Origin: JACVRW01 sp963734025
GTDB taxonomy: Bacteria; Actinomycetota; Thermoleophilia; Solirubrobacterales; Thermoleophilaceae
Length of the DNA stretch: 64,000 nucleotides
NCBI GenBank assembly: GCA_963734025.1
Contig: CAVTFR010000010.1
Coordinates: forward strand, 31,544-95,543
Reading direction: 5' to 3'
Numbering within the stretch: position 1 is the stretch's first letter; each line of letters begins with the position of its first letter. Positions 26,991 through 36,930 of the stretch are shown one piece after another. The notes beneath the pieces were generated by a model. The model was not told the DNA's origin and ran no database searches. It saw nothing but the letters and a program-made list of their open reading frames with translations. Both the position numbers and the translations under genes were made by a program.

Positions 26991-28703
26991 CTACTCCAGC
27001 GCCCCCTCCACCCTGAAGACGCGTCGCAGGATCGCGAGCGACGACGCGTAGGTCGAGTCCATCCCGAAGTACGAGAGCCCGCGCGCGCCCAGGGTCCGGG
27101 CCTGGGTGTAGGGCGTGTCAGACGCGTAGTGGATGATCCCGAAGTCGATCGGGAGCTTCGAGAAGTTGACCGCCTCGCCGACCGGGTGGCGGTCTGCGTC
27201 CGCGATCTCGTAGATCGCGTTGCAGTACGGGCCCGCCTCCATCTCCACGACCGTGAACGCCTCGCGGTAGTAGAAGTCGAGGTACGCGCGGTTCTGGAGG
27301 AAGGTGCTCTTCACGGTCACTGCGCGCTGGTTGTCGAGGCCGGTGCCGAAGCGCAGGTCGCCCATCAGGTCCTCGACGCCGAACGCGTTGTCGAGCCAGT
27401 AGGTCGAGCCCGAGTGCTCGTCGTGCACGACGCTCGAGAGCATCACGTCGCCGACGTCCGCGTTGAGCGTGGCGGCCTTGCCCAGCACGTACACCCCACG
27501 CAGCGCGGCGGTCGAGACCGCCACCTCGCGCAGGATGTTGTAGGCCGCCACCCCCAGCGGGTAGTCGATGTTCACGATCACCGCGTCGCTGTCGGCGAGC
27601 GCTTGGGGGTCCACGTCGCCCAGGCGCGGGTCGAGGCGGTCCGGCAGGAGCTTGGCGAGCGGGATGATCTGAGCCGGCACCCGGAGCGCCGTGCGCGAGG
27701 GCAGGTGGGAGATGCCGCTGAGCGCCTCCGACTCGCGCCGCACGCGGCGGCCCTCCTCGCCGTGCATGTCGAAGTAGAGGCGCGCAACGAAGTAGAGGAA
27801 GTTGTCCCAGGAGCCCTCGGCGCGGCCGTCGCGGAAGGCGTCGAGCTCCTCGCGCAGGATGTCCTCCGCGGGGAGGCTCTCGACGAACTCGATCAGCTTC
27901 GCCTCGCGCTCGCGGGCCGTGCCGCTGACGATGTTGACGAGGCTGTGCGTATTGGAGCTGACGAAGTAGGTCGGCACGTCCGCCAGGCCCTGTGCGGCGA
28001 GCTCGTTCTGAACCGGCAGCCACCAGCGCCGCGTCATGCGCGCGTAGCCGACGTGGGTGCCGCCGAGCATCCGGACACGGAGCGCCATGCTCTTCTCGGC
28101 GATCAGCTGCAGGCGCTCGAAGAAGCGGTCCCCCCACGCCGCGCGCAGGCGGGCCCAGTCGTCGGCCGTCCCGCCCAGCGCGGCGGCGCACTCCTCCGGG
28201 GTCGGCTCGCTGTCGGGCGGCCAGCCGGCGGCTCGCTGGCGTACGCGGATCTTGTTCCACTCGATCTGCAGTGCGACGAGCGTCGGGATGAGATCGTCGA
28301 CATCCGACGCGCTCGCGAGCAGCACCGCGTGCACGCCGCCGCCGCTGTCGTGCCAGCGCCGCCGCCGCGCCGGGGCGTCGGCCTCGTCCCACTCGGCGAT
28401 CACGATGCCGTTGCGGGCGAAGACCTCGGCCTCCTGGCCCATGATCACGAGCTCGGCGCCCGCGATGCCGTCGGGCAGGCGCCGGATCGCGTAGATGAGC
28501 GCGCCGAGGTCCGGCTCGTCGCTGGCGGCGAGCGGATGCAGGCTCGAGCCCATCGCGCGGTGCGAGGACTCGAGGACCCGGATCGCCGTCTCGCCGCTCG
28601 AGCGCAGCAGCGTGTTGTAGGTGCGCTGGTAGAGCTCGACCTCGTCGCTGAGGCGGCCGGCCTCCTCGGGAGGGCTGGTGAGCACGAGCCGCGAGATAGT
28701 CAC
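26991..28703 (-). CDS. Unknown protein (DUF6909-like) with a nucleoside-phosphorylase-like C-terminal region
   Basis: A 570-residue cytosolic protein, last gene of the nucleoside transporter operon. I recall a conserved unknown family of this type (DUF6909), but I cannot confirm that here. The C-terminal third has a Rossmann-like stretch (VIVNIDYPLGVAAYNIL), GVYVLGKAATLNADVGDV, and VEMEAGPYCNAIYEI at about 486-500. The last resembles the ME(A) ribose/purine-site motif of PNP/MTAN phosphorylases. The N-terminal half is mostly helical and unlike anything I know. It starts 5 bp after permease 2. A role in nucleoside handling is inference. Confidence 0.7.
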   Translation of the reverse strand: MTISRLVLTSPPEEAGRLSDEVELYQRTYNTLLRSSGETAIRVLESSHRAMGSSLHPLAASDEPDLGALIYAIRRLPDGIAGAELVIMGQEAEVFARNGIVIAEWDEADAPARRRRWHDSGGGVHAVLLASASDVDDLIPTLVALQIEWNKIRVRQRAAGWPPDSEPTPEECAAALGGTADDWARLRAAWGDRFFERLQLIAEKSMALRVRMLGGTHVGYARMTRRWWLPVQNELAAQGLADVPTYFVSSNTHSLVNIVSGTAREREAKLIEFVESLPAEDILREELDAFRDGRAEGSWDNFLYFVARLYFDMHGEEGRRVRRESEALSGISHLPSRTALRVPAQIIPLAKLLPDRLDPRLGDVDPQALADSDAVIVNIDYPLGVAAYNILREVAVSTAALRGVYVLGKAATLNADVGDVMLSSVVHDEHSGSTYWLDNAFGVEDLMGDLRFGTGLDNQRAVTVKSTFLQNRAYLDFYYREAFTVVEMEAGPYCNAIYEIADADRHPVGEAVNFSKLPIDFGIIHYASDTPYTQARTLGARGLSYFGMDSTYASSLAILRRVFRVEGALE

Positions 28704-28707
28704 CCGC

Positions 28708-29911
28708 TCACTCCTTCACGTACGGGATGCCGATGGAGGCAGGCGGCCGCGAGCGGCCGACGACGCCTGCCACGACGATCAGGGTGATTACGTAGGGGAG
28801 CGCCTGGAAGAGAACGGCGGTCGACTCGGAGAACTCCGGTAGGCGCTGCGCGAGCGCACTCGAGAAGCCGAAAAGGAGCGCCCCGAGGAGCGCGCCGAAC
28901 GGCCGCCAGGCGCCGAAGATGACCGCCGCCAGGGCGATGTAGCCACGTCCCGCGGTCATGTTCTCCGTGAACGAGCCGAGCAGCGCGATCGAGAGGTACG
29001 CGCCGCCGAGAGCAGCCAGGAAGCCCGATGTGATCACCGCGATGTAGCGCGTGCGGATGACCGACACGCCGACGGTCTCAGCGGCGCGCGGCTTCTCGCC
29101 GACCGAGCGCAGCCGCAGGCCGCGCGGCGTCCTGAACAGGAAGACGCTTGTGAGGACGACAAGCAGCAAGGCGACCCATGTGAGCAGGTTCGCGTTGCCG
29201 ATCGCCTCGCCGAAGAAGCCGAGGTCCTCGATCCCGGGCAGCGACACGTTCGGGCACGCGCGGAACGTCTCCGGGCGTGCCCTGATCGCCGTAGTGGGCG
29301 ACGAAGACGTAGCCGGTGATTCCGAGCGGCGAGGAAGTTGAGACCGAAGCCGCTCACCACCTGGTCGGCGCGAAAGCTGACCGAGAGCACCGCGTGTATG
29401 ACCGCCAGCGCCCCTCCGGATGCCATGCCGATCAGGCAGCCGAGCAGCCACGAGCCGGTCAGGTCCGCGCCGAAGATCCCGAAGAAGGCGCCCATCAGCA
29501 TCATGCCCTCGAGGCCGATGTTGATGACCCCGCTGCGCTCGCACAGGACGCCCTCCGAGGGCGGCGAGGATGAGCGGCGTGGCGAAGCGGAGCATCGCCG
29601 CGAACAGCGCCGACCACACGAACACGGCGTCGAGGCTCGACTCGTTCGTCTGCGTCGCCGCCACCGCGCCGACCCCCGCGAGCACGCCGATCACGATCGC
29701 GATCCAGCCGAGCCGCTTCTCGCCTTCGCGCACCGCGAACACGCCCGCGGCGACGGCCGCGACGGCCAGCACGAGCGAGGGCACGGGCGTGCGCAGCATG
29801 ATCGGCGGCAGCGCGATGAAGGCCGCCAGCACGCCCAGCGGCGAGGGCCCCCCAGGCGAGCTCGCGTGCGCCGACCCGGCTCGGCACGGCGGCCTCGGCG
29901 AGCGCGCTCAC
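28708..29911 (-). pseudogene. Nucleoside ABC transporter permease 2, frameshifted
   Basis: A YufQ-type inner-membrane permease of the BMP nucleoside importer. Its pieces are an N-terminal part from the GTG at 29911 (SALAEAAVPSRVGARELAW), then LAAFIALPPIML, then MMLMGAFFGIFGADLTGSW and SFRADQVVSGFGLNFLA, then ITGYVFVAHYGDQ, then NVSLPGIEDLGFFGEAIGN to SIGIPYVKE. Four single-base breaks separate them, in a C6 run at 29848-29853 and near 29552, 29327 and 29271. Each is repaired by removing one base. Without them the protein would be of normal length. Confidence 0.82.
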
Positions 29912-31166
29912 GGGCGCTCGGCTCCGGAGGTGGTGCGCCCTCGGAGCGGGCGATCGCGGTCGCGGGCGTGCGGCCCGGATCTGCCGGTGCCGCGCGCTGA
30001 TGAACCCCCTGCCCCTGCGCAGCAGCCCGAGCACCAGCACGTCTGCGCTCACGATGAGGATGACGAGGCCCTGGATGATGAAGGTGAGGTTCGCGGCGAG
30101 CTCCGGCTCGAAGATCGACGCGTCGAGATTCCGCTGCGAGGTCCCGCTGAGCAGCGCGCCGAACAGCAGCGCCGACGCGGCCGTCCCGAGCGCGGTGTTG
30201 CGGCCGAGCAGCGCCACGGCGATCCCGAAGAAGCCGACCGAGGCGAGCTGGATGTCGTTGGTGGCGAGCCGGAACTGCCAGCCGAGCACGTCGAGCGAGC
30301 CGGCCAGGCCCGCGAAGGCGCCGCAGGCGGCCATCACGAGCACGTAGTTCTTGCCGACGCTCATACCGCTGTAGCGGGCAGCCTCGGGGTTCAGCCCGAC
30401 CGCACGGACCTCGTAGCCGGTGGTGGAGCGGTTGAGGACGATCCAGAACACGAGCAGCGCAGCGATGGCGATGAACAGGCCGATGTGAAGGCCCTGGAGG
30501 ATCGGGTCGCCCCAGAACACCGGCAGCTTCGCGCCCTCCACCACGTCGTTCGACACCGGCACGCTCCTCTCGGTGTCGCTCTGGAGCGGTCCGCCGAGCC
30601 CGAACAGATAGAGGCCGATGAAGACCGCCGTGTAGTTGAGCATGATCGTCGAGATCACCTCGTGGGCGCCCACCGTCGCCTTCAGCAAGCCGGCGATCCC
30701 GGCCCAGAAGGCGCCGGCCGCGACGGCCGCGACCATCGCCAGCACGACGTGCAGGAGGGCCGGCATGTCCGCGAACGACGAGCCGACCCAGACCGCCGCG
30801 ATCGAGCCCATGATGTACTGGCCGTTGCCGCCGATGTTGAAGAGACCGGCGCGGAAGGCGAACGCCACCGCGAGCCCGGTCAGGATCAGCGGCGTCGTGA
30901 TGATCAGCGTCTGCTGCAGGTTGAGCGCGGCGATCGTGCGGTCCTCGCCGGTCGTCCACGGGAAGAGCCACTGCAGCCCGGTGCCCTTCCAGATCGCCTC
31001 GTAGGTCGCGATCGGGTCCTTGCCGGCGAGCAGCACGACGAAGCCGCCGATCACGAACGCCAGCACAACGGTGATCAGCGGGACGAGCAGGCCCGCCGCC
31101 GCGCACGTAGGCCGCCAGCCGCGATGCCGGCGTCTGCGATCTTGCGATGACCTCCTCGTCGCTCAC
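29908..31166 (-). pseudogene. Nucleoside ABC transporter permease 1, frameshifted
   Basis: A YufP-type permease with about ten membrane helices. It shows LAFVIGGFVVLLAGKDPIAT, FNIGGNGQYIMGS, the GAHEVISTIMLNY coupling region and GLNPEAARYSGM. The first 25 codons from the GTG at 31166 (SDEEVIARSQTPASRLAAYV) are in another frame; removing one base near 31093-31105 joins them. At the 3' end the main frame runs without a stop into permease 2. A TGA overlapping the permease 2 GTG exists in a neighbouring frame, so a further break in 29912-29990 is likely. The end coordinate is therefore tentative. Confidence 0.8.
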
Positions 31167-32693
31167 GCGGGAGTCTTGCCGGCGCCCCCGCCGGTCATCG
31201 CGATGCCGAGCTCCTCCTCCGAGACGTCCGGCGGGAACTCGCCCACGATCTCGCCCTCGTAAATGGCGAGAATTCGGTCCGCCAGGGCGCGCACCTCCTC
31301 GAACTCGAGCGACACGAGCAGGATTCCACGGCCCCTGTCGCGCTCGGAGATGAGCCGCCGGTGCACGAACTCGATCGCGCCGACATCGAGCCCGCGGGTC
31401 GGCTGGTGCGCGATCAGGAGCTGCGGGTTCGAGGCGATCTCACGCGCGATGCAGACCTTTTGCTGGTTGCCGCCGGACAACGACGAGGCCGGCAGCTCGG
31501 CGTCGCGGTTGCGCACGTCGTACTCCTCGAGCAGCTCGTTCGCACGCCTGCGCATGTTGCGGATCGACAGCAGGCCGTGATTCGAGAACGGCTCGGAGCG
31601 GTACTCGCGCAGAGCGAGGTTCTCGGCCAGCGTGAAGTCGAGCACGAGCCCGCGCAGCTGGCGGTCCTCCGGGATGTGGGCCACGCCGGCGTCGGTGGTG
31701 GCGCGGACGCCGCGGCCCGTCACGTCATCGCTCATGACGCGGATGTGCCCCGCCGCCGGCGCGCGCAGCCCGGCTATGGCCTCGACGAGCTCCTGCTGGC
31801 CGTTGCCGTCGACCCCCGCGAGCGCAACGACCTCGCCGGCCCGCACCTCCATGGACAGGCCGCGCACCGCCTCGAGTCCGCGGTCGTCGAGCACCCGCAG
31901 GTCCTCCACCGCGAGCACGGGCTCGGCGGGCTTCGCCTTCGGCTTGTCCACCTGCAGGAGCACGTCGCGTCCCACCATCAGGCGCGCGAGGCTCTGCTCG
32001 GTGGCGCCCTCGGTCGACACCGTGTCGATCCTCTTGCCGCGTCGCAGCACCGTCACGCGGTCGGCGATCTCGAGCACCTCGTTGAGCTTGTGGCTGATGA
32101 AGACGATCGCGACGCCGTCCGCCTGGAGCGCCTTCAGCACCTTGAACAGGTCGGCCGCCTCCTGGGCCGTGAGCACGGCGGTCGGCTCGTCCAGCACGAG
32201 GATGCGCGCGCCCCGGTAGAGCGTCTTGAGGATCTCGACGCGCTGCTGGGCTCCAACCGTCACGTCCTCGATCACGGAATCGGGGTCGACCGCGAGGCCG
32301 TAGCGCTCGGACAGCTCCTTCACCCGCTTGCGCGCCTCGCGCACGTCGAGCATGCCGCCGCCGCGTGCGCGGCTCGGCGCCGAGCACGATGTTCTCGGCG
32401 ACGGTCATCACCGGCACGAGCATGAAGTGCTGGTGCACCATGCCGATGCCGAGCTCGATCGCTCGCGATGGCGAGTGGATCTCGACCTGCTCGCCGTCGA
32501 CGAGGATCTCGCCCTCCGTCGGGCTGTAGAGCCCGTACAGGATCGACATCAGCGTCGACTTGCCTGCCCCGTTCTCGCCGAGCAGGGCGTGAACCTCGCC
32601 GGGGCGGAGGTCGAAGTCGACCCGGTCGTTCGCGACGACCGGGCCGAACCTCTTAGTGATTCCGCGTAGCTCGAGAGCGTTCTCGGTGCTCAA
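31163..32693 (-). pseudogene. Nucleoside ABC transporter ATPase (double cassette), frameshifted
   Basis: A YufO/RbsA-type tandem ATPase. The first cassette has Walker A GENGAGKST, MVHQHFM and, after the break, VGAQQRVEILKTLYR with LVLDEPTAVLT. The second has a degenerate Walker A (GVDGNGQQELVEA), LSGGNQQKVCIAREI and AHQPTRGLD. One extra base near 32363-32371, just after NIVLGAEP, splits it. It energises import through the two permeases. TTG start; the stop overlaps the permease 1 GTG as GTGA. Confidence 0.86.
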
Positions 32694-32711
32694 CGCGGCG
32701 GAACTTATCTC

Positions 32712-33764
32712 TTACTTGACCGTGTCGGGGATGTTCGGGATCTCGCCCGCGGCGATCTGATCCTGGATCTCCTTGACCTGGTCGGCGTACTTCTGGCCTG
32801 CCGCGCTGATCTTGCCTAGGCCGACGCCGCCGTTCTCGACGGTCGCGACCACGTCGGTGCCGCCCTCGAACTGGCCCTCCTGGGCCCGCTTGATGGCTTC
32901 GTACACCGCCACGTCGACCTTCTTCAAAGCGCTGGTCAGGATGTGGTCGCCGAGGTATCCCTGGTCGGCGTCCACGCCGATGCCCTGCACGCCCTTCTCC
33001 TTAGCCGCGTCGAGCGCGCCGAGGCCGCAGCCGCCGGCCACCTGGAAGACGACCTTCGAGCCCTTCGCGATCTGGTCGAGCGCGATCTCCTTGCACTTCG
33101 CCTGGTCGACGAAGTCCTGGGAGTACCCGTTGAGCGTCTGGATACCCGGATTGGCCTTCTTGGCGCCCGCCTGGAAGCCGGCGATATAAGCGTCCACCGG
33201 CGGGATCTTCTGGCCGCCGACGGTCGAGACGGCCTTGGCGTCGTTGTCCTTCGCCCACAGGCCGGCGAGGTAGCCGGCGAGATAGCCCGCCTCGTTCTCC
33301 TTGAAGAGCAGCCCCTGGACGTTCTTGGGCTTGTCCTTCAGGGCGGTAGCCGAGAAGTCGACGATCGCGAAGTTGGCGTTCGGCACCTTGGTCGCGACCG
33401 TGTTCGTCGCGTCCGCCATGAGGAACCCGACCGGGACGATCAGGTCGAACTGCTGTTGAGCGAGCGTCGTCAGGTTCGGGATGTAGTCACCTTGCTGCTT
33501 CGAGATGAGCACCCGCTCCTCGACCCCCAACTGGTCGGCCGCGCGCTTGATGCCGGCGTTGGCCAGCGCGTTGAACGAGCGGTCGTTGACCCCGCCGATG
33601 TCGGTGACGACACCCGCCTTGATTGCCTCCCCCTCCTGAGCGGCCTGGTCGCCGCCACCGCCGTTGCCACCACCGTCGTCGTCGTCGTCGTCGCCGCACC
33701 CTGCGATCCCAAGCATGAGCGCTACTACGAGCGCCAGCAGGATCGCGCGAAGCTTCCTATCCAC
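32712..33764 (-). CDS. BMP-family nucleoside-binding lipoprotein
   Basis: A 350-residue substrate-binding lipoprotein. The signal peptide has a lipobox GIAGC at about residues 19-23, followed by an Asp/Gly-rich linker. The mature domain (AGVVTDIGGVNDRSFNALAN, KENEAGYLAGYLAGLWA, FQVAGGCGLGALDAA, GVDADQGYLGD) matches the Bmp/Med/PnrA family, which binds purine and pyrimidine nucleosides. First gene of the transporter unit, 66 bp after add, with AGGAGGGAA before the GTG. It delivers nucleosides to the two-permease importer. Confidence 0.92.
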   Translation of the reverse strand: MDRKLRAILLALVVALMLGIAGCGDDDDDDGGGNGGGGDQAAQEGEAIKAGVVTDIGGVNDRSFNALANAGIKRAADQLGVEERVLISKQQGDYIPNLTTLAQQQFDLIVPVGFLMADATNTVATKVPNANFAIVDFSATALKDKPKNVQGLLFKENEAGYLAGYLAGLWAKDNDAKAVSTVGGQKIPPVDAYIAGFQAGAKKANPGIQTLNGYSQDFVDQAKCKEIALDQIAKGSKVVFQVAGGCGLGALDAAKEKGVQGIGVDADQGYLGDHILTSALKKVDVAVYEAIKRAQEGQFEGGTDVVATVENGGVGLGKISAAGQKYADQVKEIQDQIAAGEIPNIPDTVK

Positions 33765-33790
33765 GCTGAACTTCCCTCCTGAGTCTGAGC

Positions 33791-33805
33791 CGGGCCTGAT
33801 GCCCG
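33791..33805. other. Small hairpin between add and the transporter genes
   Basis: CGGGC / GCCCG with loop CTGAT lies in the 66-bp gap that separates the salvage enzymes from the binding protein. It has no U-tract. It may set different expression of the two halves, by RNA processing or weak attenuation (inference). Confidence 0.3.
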
Positions 33806-33830
33806 TGACCGAGCCACCCTACACCGATCA

Positions 33831-34793
33831 TCATGCAGCGTTCATTAGGTTCTTCTTGAGCTTTTCTTCGCAGAATGCGGCTTCCAGAGCGGTTCTGGTG
33901 AGCTCGCGGAGGTCCTCGTCCTCGAACCCGAGCCGCTGCGCGCAAATTGCGTATTCGCCGCCGATCGAGGCCCCGAACCAGGGCGGATCGTCCGAACCGA
34001 GCGTCACGCGGACGCCGGCCGCGCGCAGGGCGCGCAGCGGGTGCTCCTCGTAGCTCGGGTAGATGCCGAGCACCACGTTGCTGGTGGGGCAGCATTCGAG
34101 CACGATCCCGCGCGCGGCCAGCTCGGCGACCAGCGCCGGGTCCTCGATGGAGCGCACCCCGTGTCCGATGCGGGTTACCGGCAGCGTGAGGGCGGCGCGG
34201 ACGCTCTCGGGGCCTCCCCATTCGCCCGCGTGCACGCTGCAGCCGAGGCCCGCCTCGGCCGCGATCCGGTAGGGCTCGGCGAAGTCGCCCGCTGGGAAGC
34301 CGGCCTCGTCACCCGCGAGCTGGAAGCCGGCCACGTACGGATGCGGGCGTGACGCCGCGTAGCGGGCCACGCGGATCGCTCGCTCCACGCCGTAGTTGCG
34401 GATCGCGGTAACGAGCATGCGCGCCTCGATTCCGTGCTCGGCGCGGGCCTCGTCGATGCCGCGGCCGACGCCTTCGAGATGCTCCTCGTCGCTCAGGCCT
34501 ACCTGCGCTACGTGGTCGGGCGAGACGATCAGCTCGACGTAGACCGCTCCCTCGGCGGCGCAGCGGCCAAGGTAGTCGAGGGTCACGTCGCGGTAGTCGT
34601 CGCCGGTGCGGATCACCCCGGCGGCCAGGTCGTACGCGCGCAGGAAGTCGAGGAAATCGGTGTAGGCGTACGTCTCCTCGTCGGCGAACAGCCCCTCCGG
34701 GACCTGCAGGCCGTTGCGCGCAGCGAGCCGGCGCACCAGCTCCGGTGTCGCGGTGCCCTCCAGGTGCACGTGCAGCTCGGCCTTGGGGACCAT
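33831..34793 (-). CDS. add: Adenosine deaminase
   Basis: A 320-residue TIM-barrel deaminase that converts (deoxy)adenosine to (deoxy)inosine. It shows the HxH zinc site in KAELHVHLEG, VHAGE with the later His and Glu, RIGHGVRS with its His, and LGSDDPPWFG with the metal Asp. Start ATG overlaps the thymidine phosphorylase stop as ATGA. It feeds inosine to PunA and hypoxanthine to Hpt. Adenine deaminase is a possible alternative in this family. Confidence 0.9.
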   Translation of the reverse strand: MVPKAELHVHLEGTATPELVRRLAARNGLQVPEGLFADEETYAYTDFLDFLRAYDLAAGVIRTGDDYRDVTLDYLGRCAAEGAVYVELIVSPDHVAQVGLSDEEHLEGVGRGIDEARAEHGIEARMLVTAIRNYGVERAIRVARYAASRPHPYVAGFQLAGDEAGFPAGDFAEPYRIAAEAGLGCSVHAGEWGGPESVRAALTLPVTRIGHGVRSIEDPALVAELAARGIVLECCPTSNVVLGIYPSYEEHPLRALRAAGVRVTLGSDDPPWFGASIGGEYAICAQRLGFEDEDLRELTRTALEAAFCEEKLKKNLMNAA

Positions 34794-36113
34794 CAGCGCA
34801 GCAGCTCGATGACGGGAGGCGGCGGCGCGGCGGGCGGGTCGCCGAGCGTGTAGGCGGCGCGCAGCGACGCCGCGGCCGTGGCGGCGGCCTCCTCGCCGGC
34901 CGCATGGACGAGCGCCAGCGGGCGACCGCCGCGCGCGACCTCCTCGCCCGGCGCCGCCACCTCGGTGAGCCCGACGGCGTGGTCGACGGGGTCGGTCTCG
35001 CGCGTTCGGCCACCGCCGAGCGCCACCACGGCTAGCCCGACCGCGCGCACATCCACGCGCGCGACGGTGCCGGCCTCGGGAGGCTCGACGGCCACGGTCA
35101 CGGGTGCCCGCACGAGGTGGCGGTCCGGCGCCTCGAGCAGGTCGGGCGGCCCGCCGAGCTCGCTCGCCATCGCCGCGAAGCGCTCGGCGGCCGCGCCGCT
35201 CTCGAGCGCGCGCCCGGCGGCGGCCCGGGCGGCATCCTCGTCCGGCTCGACGCCGCCCAGCCGCAGCAGCTCGGCGCTCAGCGCCAGCGTCACGTCGAGC
35301 AGGCGCTCGTCGCGCGCCGCTCCGGTCAGGTGGTCGAGCGACTCGCGCACCTCCACGGCGTTGCCGGCCGTGCGGCCGAGCACGCGGTCCATGTCGGTGA
35401 GGAGCGCCGACGTCGGCAGGCCGTTGCCCCGCGCCACCTCGACTATCGAGCGCGCGAGCTCCGCGGCGGCCTCGCGGCCCGGCAGGAAGGCGCCCGAGCC
35501 GACCTTCACGTCCATGACGAGCGCGGCGAGCCCGGCCGCCAGCTTCTTCGACAGGATCGAGGCCACGATCAGCGGGATCGACTCGACCGTTCCGGTTGCG
35601 TCGCGGATGGCGTACAGGCGCTTGTCGGCAGGCGCGAGCGCGGCCGTCTGGCCGACGATCGCGCAGCCCGCCCGCGCCACCGCGTGCCGGAAGGCAGCCG
35701 GCTCCGGGGAGGTGTCGTAGCCGGGGATCGACTCGAGCTTGTCGAGCGTGCCGCCGGTGTGGCCGAGGCCGCGCCCCGAGATCATCGGGACCGCCCCGCC
35801 GCAGGCGGCGACGATCGGGGCGAGCAGGAGGCTCACCTTGTCGCCGACTCCCCCGGTCGAGTGCTTGTCGAGCGCGGGGCCGGGCAGCCCGGCCTCGGAC
35901 CAGTCGAGCACGCTCGCCGGAGCGCGTCATCGCGCCTGTCAGAGCCACGCGTTCGGCGGCGCTCATCCCGCGCAGCACGATCGCCATGGCGAGCGCGCCG
36001 ACCTGGGCGTCGCTGACGGATCCGTCGGAGATGCCCCCGACGAGGAAGCGGATCTCGTCCTCGCCGAGCTCGCCGCCGTCGCGCTTCGTCCTGATCAGCT
36101 CGGGGACGAGCAC
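34793..36113 (-). pseudogene. deoA: Thymidine/pyrimidine-nucleoside phosphorylase, frameshifted
   Basis: The N-terminal helical part (VPELIRTKRDGGELGEDEI to RVALTGAMTRSGE) and the main body (DKHSTGGVGDKVSLLLAP, GRGLGHTGGTLDKLE, MDVKVGSGAF) are in different frames. Removing one base near 35912 gives a full 439-residue enzyme. It cleaves thymidine or deoxyuridine to base plus deoxyribose-1-phosphate, the DeoB substrate. GTG start 4 bp after punA; stop overlaps add. Everything but the single break looks functional. Confidence 0.85.
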
Positions 36114-36117
36114 GCCG

Positions 36118-36930
36118 TCAGGCTCCCAGGCGCTCGAGGAAGCGGACGAGCAGCGGGGCCAGGTTCTGGGCCGCGCGAGCGGCGTCGCGCAGCGTCTGGT
36201 CGTGGCTCAGCGGGGCCTCTGACATGCCTTCCGCCAGGTTCGTGATCGCGGACAGCGCCGCCACGCGCAGCCCGCAGTGGCGGGCGACGATCGTCTCGTG
36301 GACGGTCGACATCCCGACCGCGTCCGCTCCGAGCGTGCGGAATGCGCGGATCTCGGCGGGCGTCTCGAAGGCCGGCCCCCGGACCGCGAGGTAGACGCCC
36401 TCGCCCAGCCCGATGCCGAGCTCGTTTGCGGCCGCGTGCAGCTCGGCACGCAGGGCCGGGTCGTACGCGTCGCGCAGGCTCGGGAAGCGCGGCCCCAGCT
36501 CGTCGTCGTTCGGGCCGGCGAGCACGTTCGCGCCGGTCAGGTTGATGTGGTCGGTGATCAGCATCAGCTCGCCCGGGCCCACCTCGGGCCGCAGCGACCC
36601 CGCCGCGTTGGTCAGCACGAGGATCTCGGCGCCGGCGCCGTGGAGCGCGCGCACGGGCGTGCGCAGCTCGTCGAGGTCGCCGCCCTCGTACAGGTGCGCT
36701 CGTCCCTGCAACAGCGCCACCGAGACGCCGCCGATCTCGCCCAGCACCACGTGGCCGCCATGCCCCTCGACCGTTGGCCGCGGGAAGCCGGGCAGCTCCT
36801 CGTAGGCGACCTCGACCGGCTCGCCGACCGCCTCGGCAACCATGCCGAGACCTGAGCCGAGCACGACGCCGACGCGCAGCCGCGCGCCGGCGCGGCTCTC
36901 CAGCACCCGCGCCGCCTCGCGCCAGCTCAC
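36118..36930 (-). CDS. punA: Purine nucleoside phosphorylase
   Basis: A 270-residue trimeric-class PNP. It shows the phosphate loop VVLGSGLG, the PTVEGHGG loop, LTNAAGSLRPEV, AVRGPAFETPAEIRAFR, GADAVGMSTVHE with the ribose-site Met, and the base-recognition Asn in AITNLAEG. It cleaves (deoxy)inosine and guanosine to base plus sugar-1-phosphate. GTG start overlaps the CYTH-CDA stop (GTGA). It links the importer to hpt, guaD and deoB. Confidence 0.93.
   Translation of the reverse strand: MSWREAARVLESRAGARLRVGVVLGSGLGMVAEAVGEPVEVAYEELPGFPRPTVEGHGGHVVLGEIGGVSVALLQGRAHLYEGGDLDELRTPVRALHGAGAEILVLTNAAGSLRPEVGPGELMLITDHINLTGANVLAGPNDDELGPRFPSLRDAYDPALRAELHAAANELGIGLGEGVYLAVRGPAFETPAEIRAFRTLGADAVGMSTVHETIVARHCGLRVAALSAITNLAEGMSEAPLSHDQTLRDAARAAQNLAPLLVRFLERLGA

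Noticed and set aside
28708..32693. Programmed ribosomal frameshifting in the transporter genes
   Set aside because: There are at least six breaks at unrelated sequences with no shared slippery site. One programmed site per gene would be the most expected; sequence error fits better.
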